64,000 bases of DNA, from positions 16,538 through 80,537 of the forward strand of contig VXIS01000226.1 of NCBI GenBank assembly GCA_008704415.1, written 5' to 3'. Source of the stretch: Sphaerosporella brunnea (lineage: Eukaryota > Ascomycota > Pezizomycetes > Pezizales > Pyronemataceae). The position numbers and the translations under genes were made by a program. This document shows, in pieces, positions 22,521 to 34,216 of the stretch (positions are counted from its first letter, which is position 1; every line of letters starts with the position of its first letter). The notes beneath the pieces are model-generated. The model was not told where the DNA came from, ran no database searches, and saw only the letters and a list, made by a program, of their open reading frames with translations.

Positions 22521-23402
22521 CCAGGTCAGACGGGGCATGGATCCCTGCCCCATCACGGACTAAGGCAGACCACACCGATGCCAGTGTCGCTTCCGGCCCT
22601 AGAATGGCCAACCCTGGGTGACAACAACTAGACCGGCAGCGCCGCGTCATCTTTGTGAGAGACGCGAACACCCGCACCTCAGTCCTTTGGGGCCCCCGAG
22701 TATAGGTTCGCCATGGCCGTCGGTGTTAGGAATTGCAAGCCGTGAGAATCGCAAGGCACAAGCAATAGTGCCACTTCGGGGTGTTGCTGAGCGAAATGAT
22801 TACGGAGCAATATCCACACTTTGAGCATGGTGGCACAGATATCCGTCGCAATAGAATTGATCAGAGAATAGTTGCCGCCGGTGATTTCTTCCGGCTGAGA
22901 TAAAATCCAAAGACAGTAGTTCTCGGCATCCAGTGTGCGTCCACATTTTCCACTTTATGGAAGAACGTCAGGTGAGCAGAGTTCACTCACACGGATGCTC
23001 GATACGGTTTCGGTTGATGTCGGAACTCTCATCGGTGATGATATTCAATATCCTGCCTTTGAGCTTTCCCTTCACTTCCTTCTTCGTTTGGTCATACGCT
23101 TGCTCCAATAGCGTCGTCGAGATGGAAGTACGATGAGTAGCCTTGAATGCAGGAGAAAATACGGATTTTCAACGAAGCTGAACGGTAAGTTAGATATGTA
23201 CATTGCGATTACAAGTTCGGTATCGAGTGCTCACTTTTCGTGCGCGGTCAACTGACGGATGTTGGTAAGGGTGTTTGACAACTGGTACCATCCACCTCAG
23301 CCATCATCGCGTTGGTAGTCTTCGACTCCTTCATCGCTTCAAGGTACGGTGCACGTGTTGGTGATTGCATCTTGTGTGCTGAGCGTCTTCGGCATTACAG
23401 TA
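22521..23402. other. no gene recognised
   Basis: About 880 bp of unassigned sequence in the element-rich interval. Confidence 0.45.
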
Positions 23403-23530
23403 CCGTAGAATTCCAGACATAAGGCGGTCGCCTTATACCAATATCCAAATTGTCAAAGGCGAAGGGTTAAGTTAGGGCTAGGTTTATCCTGCCTGAACGC
23501 CCCACCCGCCCAATGTCCGCATTTCTACGG
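23403..23530. mobile_element. 128 bp TA-flanked miniature inverted-repeat element
   Basis: TA at 23401-23402 and 23531-23532 flank inverted ends of about 25 bp (CCGTAGAATTCCAGACATAA on the left; the right end reads CCGTAGAAATGCGGACATTG on the opposite strand). The outermost CCGTA matches the 614 bp mini-element at 18446, suggesting a related mobilising enzyme. Confidence 0.65.
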
Positions 23531-24048
23531 TATTTGCATACCACCCGCACAGTCTACATCAGGTCAGCGAACAGTGAACATCCCCTTCTCGCGTAACGTT
23601 CATACCTTAAAGCCCGCTTTCTTGTATGTATTTGATGAAAGAGGCAGGATCTTGACGAGGGCTCGGCATTAGGGGTAATCAAGGTGGGTTGAAGAAGCGG
23701 AGTTGGAAATGCTTCAGTCAGGTTGACTTTGTTCAACGGTTAACGGCTAGGAATGCCGGCCTAGCGTGTGACGTCCTGTCATGTCATGTCACGTCTTGTG
23801 ACAGGTTCTGCCCCCGTGCGTGCGTGCCGTATTTTTTGGAGCGAAAGGCTGGCTGTTTGGTATGGTTGGGGACGCATATACCCGGTGTGGATATAGGTAT
23901 CCCACTTTGGGCTGCTATACTCCACCAGCAACACCCACTCGGGTGTGAAAAATGGAAGTTCACGCTCATCGCTCAACGTGTTTTGTATGTGTTAGTAAGC
24001 CCAAAGTGAATGTCAGGCACCGGCTATAGGCGTCCCCAACCACAGGGC

Positions 24049-24456
24049 CAGTGTTCTCAACAGCCAGCCCGCTCGCCCGGCTGCGTTGGGCGCCCGGCTG
24101 GCTGTTTGGGCTGCAGCCCACAACGGAGACCACAATGACGACAAATACGACCATCATGATATCAACTACTGCTGCGAAATGAAAAGTACATAAAGATGTT
24201 CGCCGTGGAAAATGACGACTAGGAGGGAATCACTAGATAGGAGTTTACTATAACATTACAGATCCTGATAAGTTTATCGGCGCCGATTGAACCCCGCCAC
24301 TCGCAGTGACCTGTCTTCACCGGGGATCACTCAAAGCCGGGCTGGCCCGACAGCGGGCTGGGCCGTTTGGGCTGATGTAAAAAGCCCGCCGGGCTGGCTG
24401 CTTAAAGCAGCCGGCCAAGCCCGCCCGGCTGTTTCGGCTGGCGACCGAGAACACTG
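24049..24456. mobile_element. hAT-like non-autonomous element
   Basis: CAGTGTTCTC at 24049-24058 is matched by its exact reverse complement GAGAACACTG at 24447-24456, ends of hAT type. GC-rich subterminal motifs (CCCGGCTG, GGCTGGC, CAGCC) recur near both ends, as in hAT subterminal binding sites. The 8 bp on either side (CACAGGGC and CATCCTCC) do not match, so either the duplication has been lost or the ends are fortuitous. Confidence 0.45.
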
Positions 24457-25161
24457 CATCCTCCGTCAAATAGCTCGTCATCGTTCTTCCTTTGCGCAAT
24501 TTCATTGGGATCAGCCAGTACCCCTTTTCCCTCCAAAACCCCAAGCAGTACAGGCCAATTATCTTGCACAGAACTCCATTTTTCCCTGAGCAGGCAGCTC
24601 CCGGTTCCAAATTGCAATTCAATCCGCCACTGCCACTTCAGATCTTTTACTTGAGTAGATCATCCTCCGAACCGTTAGGATTCAAAGAAATACCTGTTTC
24701 CTTGGAAGATTTCCGTATGAGATCAGCTTTTTGACGATGAAGTTTTTCCCAAGCATCTCCAACTATCTTGGTCATCAAACTACGTCGCTCCCGCACAGCA
24801 ACCGGCTTCCTTTCAGGGAATCCACTCTTCCAGCCAGCATCGATTCGTTCTAAACAATCCGCGGTATCCTCCTCTTCCTCCCCTTACACCCACCCTCGCT
24901 CTTCCCCTTCTTCTCCACCTCCTTCTCCCCTTCCTCTTCAAGCTCCACCACCTCCTGCTCCTCCCCTTCGCACTCGTCTTCTCCCTCCCCAAATAACCGT
25001 GCTAGTGCACTATCTTCTTGCTCTAAGAAATTGTCGAGGTCCATGGTAGCTTCTATCATGATGATTAGCGGAGTATTCTGCCTAGAGGGAACTTGATGGT
25101 ACCAGTTTTTGTTAAATGTCGAGGCGGTTACGGCGATGCGAGTGGTGCAGGGGTGAATGAC

Positions 25162-25660
25162 TCACTGTGTATCACTCTGCGCGGCTCCGCTTCTAGGAGT
25201 CGATAAGTATGATATACCAATATTACATTTGAATACCTTTCGGCCGGAAAACAATACAGAGCTATGGTAAAAACTGCAGTGAAAATTTGGAGTTGCGCCG
25301 AGACCGACTGACAGCTCATGATTCGCGCTTTTTTTTGACTTTCTTCGACGTCGCTTCGTCCCCACAACCTCATGTTCGAGTTCCATCAATTCCTCCTCAA
25401 TTTCCAGCAACTGTTCTTCTTCAACCTGGTCTCCCAACTGCCTAAAGGAACGATTCAGAATGCGCCTATTTACATGGATGTAGGATAGCTTGTCTGCACG
25501 CTCCGTTGTAAGGCGATTCCGCTTTTTGTCGTGGATCAAATTCCTCGTAGAAAATGACCGCTCTGAGGGTACAGAGTTAGAGTGTGTGTGTGAAGTAGCT
25601 TGAGGGCAAGCTCAGCAAGATCCGGTGCAAAGGACCCTTTTTACGCTGTAAGGGACTCGA
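25162..25660 (-). pseudogene. hAT transposase C-terminal remnant
   Basis: Minus-strand translation gives the hAT dimerisation region: SFAPDLAELALKLL, then SERSFSTRNLIHDKKRNRL and TTERADKLSYIHVNRRILNR, followed by a charged tail. The two halves are in different frames; the break falls in a CA microsatellite near 25580-25593, so slippage there probably caused it. No catalytic upstream part is recognisable, and the frame continues only weakly across 25700-25960 (a possible GTAAGC...ACAG intron at about 25649-25706). Non-functional as it stands. Confidence 0.7.
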
Positions 25661-26087
25661 GTTAGCACTACACTACCAGTAGCGGTGCCAGTAAAGGAGC
25701 TTACCTTTGCACCTTGCAGTCCACTGGCATCACGTATTTCAAAGTTGGTCTGAATGTCAGGGTCCAGGTGGCGAGGCAATTTGTTAACTTGAATGGGCTT
25801 GCTGGCAGACTGTGGTATGCAGTCGGAAGAGGACCACTTTATATCCAGGAATTCGCAGTGCTTCTCTTGGGTGCAGAGCTCTATCTCGCTTTCTTTTGGG
25901 CTCCGACGCAGAGCTCTATCTCGCTACAAAACAAGCTTTTATACCGGCCCCAGGCGCAATAATCTACAGTGTAAGTTTACCTAAACTCAAGTCACGTACA
26001 CAAACGTACCTAATCGAACCGTAATTATCGACCCCTACGCGCTTCCGCTGTGACCAGCCTGTAATCCATACACCCAGTGATCTGTCT

Positions 26088-26470
26088 GTGCTGCCGCTAA
26101 ATGAGTCTACCCAATCCGATGCTGCTGCGTTCCATCAATGCCAACATGGACCGGGTCCATCTAATTATGATCCTGCCCGCTGTCCATGTCATTTTCAATA
26201 TGACCGAGCCCATCTGACGATGTTGCTGCCCTCCATCAGTGCCGCTCACAATATGACCGGGTCCATCTAATGCCACTCGACATCAGTACTGTTCCCCATA
26301 ACATGACCGGGAACACTGCTAAGCATGCCCGCTCCATGTCCCCGATGCCGTCAGTATCGCTTGCAATAGACCAATCTCCTGCCCGCCGTAAGTACCGCTT
26401 CCAGTAACATTCATGACCTTGGCGATGATGTTGCTGCCCTCCATTAGCCGCTGGAAAGGAAGCTCTGCGT
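26088..26470. repeat. degenerate tandem-like repeats
   Basis: Motifs of the form GATGTTGCTGCCCTCCATCA and ATGACCGGGTCCATCTAAT recur several times at about 100 bp spacing with many differences. No coding region is supported from 25961 to 26815. Confidence 0.5.
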
Positions 26471-26815
26471 GTGTGAGCGTGGTTCATTTTTGTTCAACTG
26501 ACCCCGCACAACCGCAAAAATTCCCAACCCGCTCTTGGCCACAACCCTAGCCACGGCTACCTAAGATATTATGACCGTCACGGCCACGTGATGATTTGAC
26601 GTGATGCCATACCTTGGAGTATGTATTTCATCCAGAAGTGCTTAATGATCCCATGCTCGCTGGAGCAGCAATTGCCCGAACATGGGCGCTACTTTTAACT
26701 CCGGCGAGGGAGGCGGTCGTCTTCGGAACGTTGCGTTTACCAGTGAAGATGTAGATACCCGAAAAGTTGATAAAATAATCTATCAAATACAAGCCCTCAT
26801 CGCAATCTATGCAAA

Positions 26816-27578
26816 TTACGCAGCAATCCCGTACCCCCCCTGCCGCTCCTCAACCCTCACCGTAATCCTCCCCTCCTCAAGCTCCTTCCCATCAACCCTA
26901 ACCCCCGCCTCAATAACATCACCGGGCTTGACGGGGCCGACGCCCTTGGGGGTTCCAGTCAGCAACAAATCGTCTTCCTCCAAGGGCGCAACCGAGGTGA
27001 CATGCTGCAGCAGGCGCGGGATATCAAACAGCATCAGCCCGGTAGAATCGCACTGTCTAGTTTCGCCGTTGACCTTGAGAAACAACTCGACGTTGTGGGG
27101 ATCCGGCAGTTTTTCCTTCGGGATCAGGTGCGACACTGGCAGGAACGTTTTGAAGCCCTTACACAGCGACCAGGGGAGAGATTTCTTCTTGGCGGCTTCC
27201 TGCGCTGTGGCTTCGTCAGCCTTTGCTTCGGGGGGAGAGGAGAAGAGGGGGGGGGGGGTTACATGTCCGCTCCGTCATATCGATCCCCACAGCCCAGCCC
27301 TTCACCGCGGCCTCCATCGCCTCCGTAGTAGCAGCAGCCTCGTCCACCGTCTTGCCCAGCACCGCCACGAGCTCCACCTCGTAGTGCAGCCTTGCGCCCC
27401 CGCCCCGCGGCGCCAGGATCGGCCCGCCGCCCGGCTGCAGCAGCGCGCTCGCCGGCTTCAGGAAGTAGAAGGGCTCCGAGGGCCGCGTGTTGCCCAGCTC
27501 TGCGATGTGGTCCGCGTAGTTGCGCCCAACGCACGCGATTGTGCGCGGCCGCGCGAGCCGGAGGAGTTTCGTAGCCAT
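26816..27578 (-). CDS. FAHD1-type fumarylacetoacetate hydrolase family protein
   Basis: Acylpyruvase/oxaloacetate decarboxylase-type FAH-domain protein, usually mitochondrial in eukaryotes; the substrate here is inferred from the family. Exons 27578-27263 and 27225-26816 give 241 residues. Motifs are the start RTIACVGRNYADHIAELGN, the metal-ligand region HYEVELVAVLGK, AVGIDMTER, LPWSLCKGFKTFLPVSHLIP and LLTGTPKGVGPVKPGDVIEA. The intron (27226-27262) is only 37 nt and contains a run of 12 C, so its length may be affected by sequencing of the homopolymer. The splice gives MTERT-SKADEATAQ and keeps frame. The two exons are GC-rich, above the local average. Confidence 0.9.
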
Positions 27579-28048
27579 TTGATTTAGTTGTTGATGGTGA
27601 GGTAGCGGAATTTTATATAGTGCGGAAAAGTCCCCGACGGAGACAACCGAGTTCGGTTGATATATATTCCGGCTACCTGTGGGTTTGTATGTACAAAAGA
27701 AATAGCAACTCTGCTGGTAGAATATGTGTGGGCCTAAATATATATCTATATACTTCTTTGCACACAGTAATTGATCCAGCCCTTAAGTTATGGTTACATA
27801 CTCACAATGTATCACTCGATGTGCGCCATGTTTACTTCATGGCACGATCTTGATTGTGTAGGTAGATCGTCAGGAGATACATGAGCTCTTAGCGGAAAAT
27901 GAACCAGCACCGCTCGCTCTAAAAGCTCGCAATCATCATCATCATCCCTAACGCAGTCTCAGGGTACAATCATCCGTCCACGCATCACTATAGCCCCTCG
28001 TAAAGCTATCACCACTCGGAGTTCTTCCCCTAGCACCAAACCCAGCAC
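27579..28048. other. upstream region of the FAHD1-type gene
   Basis: 470 bp, AT-rich in part, no gene seen. Confidence 0.5.
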
Positions 28049-29432
28049 TCAACGTTTCCGCGACTCCTCCCGTTCCGCCGATCCTGAACATCGCGCTGAT
28101 TTGCGGCATATGCAGCGCTTGTCGATTTCGTTAACAACTTACATCGTTATGGAGGGAGAGAGGGAGGGTATGTACCTTTTACTATCGCTCGAGCCTTGAC
28201 TGCCGCCGGCGCGGCCTTGACCATTCGTGCCACCTGGTTCGAAACCGCTTTGTAGTCGTCTTCGTGGATGTGTGCGAATTTGCAGATATTCCTGTGGTCG
28301 CGTTCCAGAGGGTATCTGACGCCCTCGCCCACATTCAGCAGCGCCGAGGAGCGATCGACAATCTAACAATCAATCATCGTCACCACCACGACCAAAGGGA
28401 AGGAAAAAAAAATCCTACCACATGATCAAACGCACTAATAACCCTCGCGATCTTGGTCTTTTTGGTCTCGTAGAACGTGGCGAGTTCCAGAGCTCCATGG
28501 GTGATTCGAAACTCCTTCTCGATCTCGAAGAGCTGTGAAGAGTCCATTCGTAGCGCTTGGAATAGGTCCTCACGCACCCCGAGCGCTTTTGCGGCGAGCC
28601 CGAGCACCGAGTTGCTAGCTGTGTCGCTGCCTCTGTGGGGTGTGGCTAGAAACACAATCCCGCTTGTTGCTGTGCTTATCACGGTTGTGGATTTCTCCTT
28701 GAGGGCCAGAGTAAGGGCCTGTACACACCCCAACCCATCACATCAGCCTACTCTCCAAGCTTCAGAAGGAGGGAGCGGGGGGGGGGGATACCAGCTTCAC
28801 AACGATCCCACCGAGACTGTGGCATACAAACACGATAGGCCTCTTCCTATCCTTTCTTCCCCGTTTGTTTACCAACGCCCCCAGGAGTCCCTGCGCAAAC
28901 TCCGGGATAGTAGTGGTGCTGCTGCTATCCCACACATTGCTGTTGTATCCATAAGTCATGATGCGGGCCTTCGGCAGCTGTTCCGGCAGGAAGTCGCGGA
29001 GCCACATCCTATCGCCCGCGGTCCAGGTCTGGAACGCATGGCCGTTGAGGCCGTGGACTGCAACCAGGCTTTTGATCTGATCTCAGTATTCCACCCCGAA
29101 GAGTAAGAATTGAGGAGGAGAGAAGGAAAGCCATACTCGACCTCATCCTGCGGGCTCGCCGCCAGCACTGTCAACCCCATAAACTCGCCATCGATACTGG
29201 GGCGGCGCCCCAGGCACCTCGGCAGCCTTTTTGCCGTGCGGAACTTCTCGGCCGCCCGCTTTGTGTCGAAAGTGACAGTGGCGGTCAGCACCGAGTCTTT
29301 CTCGGAGTCGGTGGGTGCAAGGGAGATGCAGTCGCTGCGGACGCCGCAGGCTTTGGAGAGGTCTTTCTTGCTGGTGGTTGTGGGGACGCCACTGATTCTA
29401 AGGGAGGTGGAGGAGGTGATGATTGAAGCCAT
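28049..29432 (-). CDS. SERAC1-like alpha/beta hydrolase (DUF676-type)
   Basis: Lipase-like alpha/beta hydrolase related to SERAC1 and to the N-terminal hydrolase of fungal NLR-type proteins; the acyl substrate is unknown. I model five exons: 29432-29142, 29076-28792, 28718-28419, 28362-28176 and 28083-28049, 365 residues. Key motifs are LVAVHGLNGHAFQTW (oxyanion region), VCHSLGGIVVK (nucleophile Ser), SGIVFLATPHRGS and, for the likely catalytic Asp/His, IVDRSSALLN and FAHIHEDDYKAV. The first exon donor is uncertain: GTCGAG keeps the phase, while the stronger-looking GTATGG six bases on does not. The tiny last exon is also tentative. No NB-ARC or repeat domain follows, so this looks like a stand-alone hydrolase. 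Confidence 0.75.
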
Positions 29433-30560
29433 GATGATGATGATGATGATCTGAATGATCTTCCTAATGCCAGCCAGGAACAACCTTCTGTGGCGAGGAT
29501 CCGCAGCTGTAAAATACTCCTCTCGTCTGGAGATAACAGCCCCGCCTCCATCCCCAAACTTTGGTCTGAACAACTGCTGCATGGAGACGACGACCTCAGG
29601 AGACCCGCAAAAGGCCTTCCCGTCTCCAATTGGTGGTACATGGCGCAGCCAGCCAGAGCCTTTACTTTACGACGCTCCCTCCCGTCGTGAGGTTGACATC
29701 TCGTACATACATACATGCATGGCCGAAGTATGCAGCCAGTACGCCCCGTCTATATCTAGCCGCCGACGAATCGCAGGGACGACCCCAGGTATAGTAGGGC
29801 AGACCAAAAGCTTCAGTGAAAGAAGCATAACGCTATGTTTCAGCGCCGAAGTCTTGGCCCAAGTATTGGATGATATGCAGTGTAAATATAGGGCGGCGGT
29901 TCTGAGCGAGTCCCTCCAGGTGGCTAACCAAATCGTCTGCAGAGGCGATAAGACGACGGCCCGCGATAGGTAAAAACTAGAAGAAGGAAAAGAAGCGGGG
30001 GAAGCTTCTTCTTCTTTGCCTTTGACACAGACAGCTACGGCAGTTTCGAATTCAGGGCGGGGTAACCAGAGCCAATACGTGTCGGGCTGTCGCGCAGTCT
30101 CCGTTCTCAAAGAAGAAGGGATGGAAGTGATGAAGATGCGACCGGAGCGATCAACGCCGGCCCCGTCATCGGCCCGCAAATATAATCCCGTAATTGAATG
30201 TGTGTAGTGCGGATCTTCAGGGACGCAGTTAAGTAACAAGACCGAAGCGGGCCAATCGCTGCGGGCCCGCAATCAGCCAGACTTGCGAATCCGAGCCCAG
30301 GAGAGACCAGACGGTCCTAATGGTACACTTGTGTTACATTTTACACAGACATTACAGGCAATGCAACCCGCCCAACTTCCGTATACACAAGGTCCGTATT
30401 TAAAAACCTTCACAGTTCATAACAAATGCAGGAGAGTACCATGCAAGTACAAAATAAAGCATACAAACCGCCGCAACACCAAATACGTGAAAAAAAAGAA
30501 CAAATCCCAGCTACGCCGAGCCCATTAATTACCTCCTCCAACTCAGGTCGCCGCCGCCAT
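29433..30560. other. intergenic, no gene recognised
   Basis: 1.13 kb between the SERAC1-like gene and SNX4, both on the minus strand. It should hold the promoter of the former and the 3' end of the latter. A 201-codon minus frame (29667-30272) has no recognisable domain and is not called. Confidence 0.5.
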
Positions 30561-32097
30561 CTACGTAGACTGATTTTCTTCCTCATCCAGCTGCTTCAGC
30601 ATGTTCTCCCAAGCCTCAATCATCCCCTTATAGAACTCAACGTTTGCCGCGGCCAGTCCACCAAGTGTATCCTTCATCTCGCTACTCTTAATCCTCTCAA
30701 AGTCCGCAACCTCACGCACCACCTCCTCATCGAAGCTCTCCGCTGTTTTCCGTGTCTTCTCCACCTCTCTCGACAACTCGTCGATGCGATGTTCCAGCTT
30801 GCGGACCCTATCGCGCCTCGAAGCTTCGTGGTCCACTCCTCTGACGTCTTCGATCTTGCTTCTGAGGAAACCCGTGGGTCCGCCCAGCCCCGTAGATCCT
30901 GCGGGCGCAGAGGCAATGTGGTCTCGTTCCGAGTGTGCGCGGTTGAGGTAATCCGTCAGGCCTTCAAAATCGAGTTGTTTTTGCTCGCGAGTCTTGAGTA
31001 GCTGCTTCAAAGCTACAATGTACGCTTCCATATCCCTGAGGGAGCTGAGATAGTCCTGGTCTGTATGTTCCTTGAGTTGTTTAAGCCCGTCGCTCGTCTC
31101 CTTCACTCCCACCGCAAATGCACGAATCGTGGGTTCGAGTTCTGGCTCCAGCTCCACAATCTTGAGGAACTCCTTCGACAAGTCCGCATAGTCACTTTCC
31201 AGGTCGGCTTCGCGGCGCACTACCCGCGCAATGATTTTCTCCACATGCGAAAGGTCCTCATCGAGCTTGTCGGCCCGGTCCCGGACCTTAATGAACCGCT
31301 GATCCGGCTTGTGCACTTTCGAAAACGCATTCAAGAAGGTATCTGTGAGGCCGTCGAAGACGCCGCCACCGCCATCTGTGGCTTGCGGGTTGCCCTGCAT
31401 GGGTCGGAACCGCATGTGCGCATTCCAGTCGGGCGACTCGAGGAATATAGTGAGGAGTGAGGTGCGGCGCAGAGTAGGATGCAGCGTTAACCGCTTCAAA
31501 AAGCGGTGGAGGGAGTGGGCGCGGCGCTGGGTGAAGTCGCTTCCAAAGCGGTCGCCGCGAACGTACTCTGCCAACATTAGAACTGCTCTCTATTTACTGG
31601 CAAGGAAGGCAGAGGTTATCTACCCATCTTGTGCTTGTCTGGCAGCGGGGGTACAGCGCACGCCGGGAACTCGCGCGAAAGCATCTTCCACAAGTACACA
31701 AAATCCGTGAATCGCCGTCTGACAGACACCGACTTTTTCTGGAACGTTGGAAAATCGGTCTGCCATATTATAGCCTGTATTAGCTCTCCGGGCCTCCAAA
31801 CAAAGCTGGATGGCGCGCATTATTTACTTCAGTCGTGACGAGATACGAGACGTATGCATCCTTAGTTCCCTCGCCCTCAGTCTGCGGGTCCGTGACGGAT
31901 GTTTCCAACTTCCCCCGCCCTACACCGGCCAGATCTAGCTGGTCCGCGTTTGGACCTGCTTGTAAAGGCTCACTGGAGCTTGACGGGCCGCCATTTAGGC
32001 CCGTTGCCGAGCTTTTGGCAGCTGTGTGATGGGCGAAGTCGTCTATCGAGTCATCATCATCGTCGCGCCACTGGACAGAGTCGAAATTGTCATCCAT
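30561..32097 (-). CDS. SNX4: sorting nexin-4 (Snx4/Atg24)
   Basis: PX-BAR protein that binds PtdIns3P on endosomes and works in recycling and selective autophagy (Cvt pathway, pexophagy). Exons 32097-31828, 31759-31624 and 31567-30561 give 470 residues. The acidic N terminus (MDDNFDSVQWRDDDDD) is followed by the PX domain. Its phosphoinositide-binding basic motif is VRRRFTDFVYLWKML, then PPLPDKHKM and EYVRGDRFGSDFTQRRAHSL, split by intron 2. The C-terminal BAR domain is long and helical (LDEDLSHVEKIIARVVRREA; RKLEHRIDELSREVEKTRKT). Both introns (68 and 56 nt) have clear GTA donors and CAG acceptors. The model is complete. Confidence 0.94.
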
Positions 32098-32469
32098 CTT
32101 GCGTATGCGTGCGTAAGGTGTTTGAGAGCTATGGCGGGGTGCAATTGGACGGGTAGATAAGCGGCGCGACTCTGCAATAAACTCTCAAAGGAGCGCGAGT
32201 TAGAGCTTGCGCCAGCCGAAGTGAATGAGTCAAGGCGCTGCAACAGCGAGAGGCAGTGAGATGGGGGTGGTAGTTGGTGGAGTACCTACTGTCGGAGGTT
32301 AGGTCTTTCGTTTGTGCATGATGTAGTTCGGCCTTGGCGCCAACGAGGAATCCCCCGTCCTTCTCCTATCACTCGACTCCATTCTTCAAAATCGATCATG
32401 AATAGAATCTTTTCTAGGTGCTCTATGCAGAGGCAAAGCTCAAAGTCTATCCAAGCAGCCGTCCCACCA

Positions 32470-33337
32470 TCAAAGATTCGAACTCCCTTTCCTCGCTGCC
32501 TCCTCCACCACCTTCTCAGGTTCGACCTCCGGATCCGGCTTCTTAGGGACCTCCTCCATCTTCCCCTCCTTTTTCAACTGCCAAATCGCATCCTCAAACC
32601 CGATGTCCTTATCAAACGCAAACTCAGGGTCTCTGCCATAAGCGACCCTAGCTACATCAACCAATATCCTAGCCGTCATGCCTACCAACGTCAATATCAA
32701 CTTCCCACCCTCACAGGAATAACTCACCCCAAACCCGATGTCTCCTAACCTGGCCCTTCTCCCAAACCGGCGCCGAAAACTCATGCATACACCAGCGCCT
32801 TCCAACCCATCCAACGCTTCCCTTGCTATCATACCACGGTTCCTCCTTTCCGCCTCTCAGCGGATACTTCCTACTCAAAAACGGCTCAAGCCTAACCGTG
32901 AACACACCTTCAACCTCACCCTCCTGCAGCCGCGGCACCATCTCCCCAGCATTCTCCTTCAAAAACGCCACGCACGGCCTAACCCCCAGCAACGTTCTGG
33001 CAAGCGTACACGGCAGCTCGGCGAGGTGTTCGACATCGACGCCATGCATGGGTAGGCCAATCTCCTCCCATGCCTCGCGGCGCGCCGTCATCCATGCCGT
33101 CTCCTCCAAAAAGTCCGCTTTGCCGCCAGGCAAGGCGACCTGACCAGCGAATGTACGTAGCAAGGGGGAGCGCATGGTAAGGACCACCCGCAGATCTCCG
33201 CGGGGATCTGCAAAGAGAAGGACTAGCACCGCTGCGCGGCGAGAGAGCGGGAGAGACGTGTACACGGACGCGGAGGGGGGACGGTAGGTGCGCAGGCGGG
33301 AGAGTGCTGCCTTGAAGGGTGTTAACGCGCTGGCCAT
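32470..33337 (-). CDS. PCD1: NUDIX hydrolase, Pcd1-type coenzyme A diphosphatase
   Basis: NUDIX enzyme of the CoA/acyl-CoA pyrophosphatase subgroup (Pcd1, NUDT7/8). Exons 33337-32728 and 32681-32470 give 273 residues. The subgroup signature FAGQVALPGGK precedes a complete NUDIX box, GGKADFLEETAWMTARREAW followed by EEIGLP, with the metal-binding Glu residues. Family features downstream are RRWCMHEFSAPVW and, across the 46 nt intron, RVWGMTARILVDVARVAYGR. The C terminus is Glu/Lys-rich and ends Ser-Asn-Leu, which only loosely resembles a peroxisomal PTS1 signal, so location is open. Confidence 0.9.
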
Positions 33338-34216
33338 TGTAGGTGGGGAGGATGGAGGCGACTACCGATGAAGCGGGGGAGAGCAGAGACATGGAGACGG
33401 GTTCTCGTTGGGTGCTTTGGTTAGCCAATTGATCGCCAATTGGATTTCGCGACAAGCTCAAGAGGTGGTATTAGTGGAATGTGGGGAGAGCTACTACGCA
33501 GAGCCAGTTCAAAGTCTGGACTCGAGGCCTCGGTTCGTCTAGTTATTTACCTTTTGCCGGAGCTCCTTCCCATAATCTACCTAGGAGTCCACGCAGAATG
33601 ATGTTGCTGCCTCATGCGAAATCACCCCACGTACAAGTATGCTGCTTCTCACTCTAGCAATCTTCAAAACTCTATACTGTACGACCACAAACCTACACAT
33701 GATGAAAGATAAAAAGGGCCAAAAAGCTGTGTCTACCGGAAAATCGAGGGAGCAGGGCGGAGGGATGACAAGGAGAAGGCCATCAGGAGAGAACTCATAG
33801 GAATTGGGAACAAAGAAACATCAATCGTTAGACATCTCACATGAAACCCGTAAAGAACAAAACACAAGACCGCAAAAGAAAATGAGAAAAAAAAAGAAAA
33901 AAAAAACGCACGCAGAAAAAAGAGACAAAAAGACTGGCCAGAAAAGATTTCAACAAGGGAATACCTTCCACCTATTTGTTGCACAACTTCAAGAGAAAAA
34001 AAATAGACGGAGGAAGATGCGTCACAAAATGGCAGAAAAAGATGCCCCTGTTGAAATTCCCCCTACGCCCAATGCCAATTCTCCGGCGAACACCCAAAGC
34101 GAAACAAAATCCCTAGAACAGCCTTCCGAAAGACGAGAAGAAGGAAAAACTTTTGTATTATCGTGCTCCTTACACTCGATGTTGGTATGAACGGATGGAA
34201 GAGGAAGTGGTCACGC
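33338..34216. other. intergenic between NUDIX gene and eIF4A
   Basis: 880 bp, strongly A-rich around 33860-34020. Expected to hold the NUDIX promoter and the long 3' untranslated region of eIF4A. No gene seen. Confidence 0.55.

Noticed and set aside
26682..27587. 301-codon plus frame
   Set aside because: Antisense of the FAHD1-type gene, low-complexity product, no family resemblance.
29667..30272. 201-codon minus frame between SERAC1-like gene and SNX4
   Set aside because: No recognisable domain, no supporting splice or codon signal; could be chance in GC-balanced DNA.
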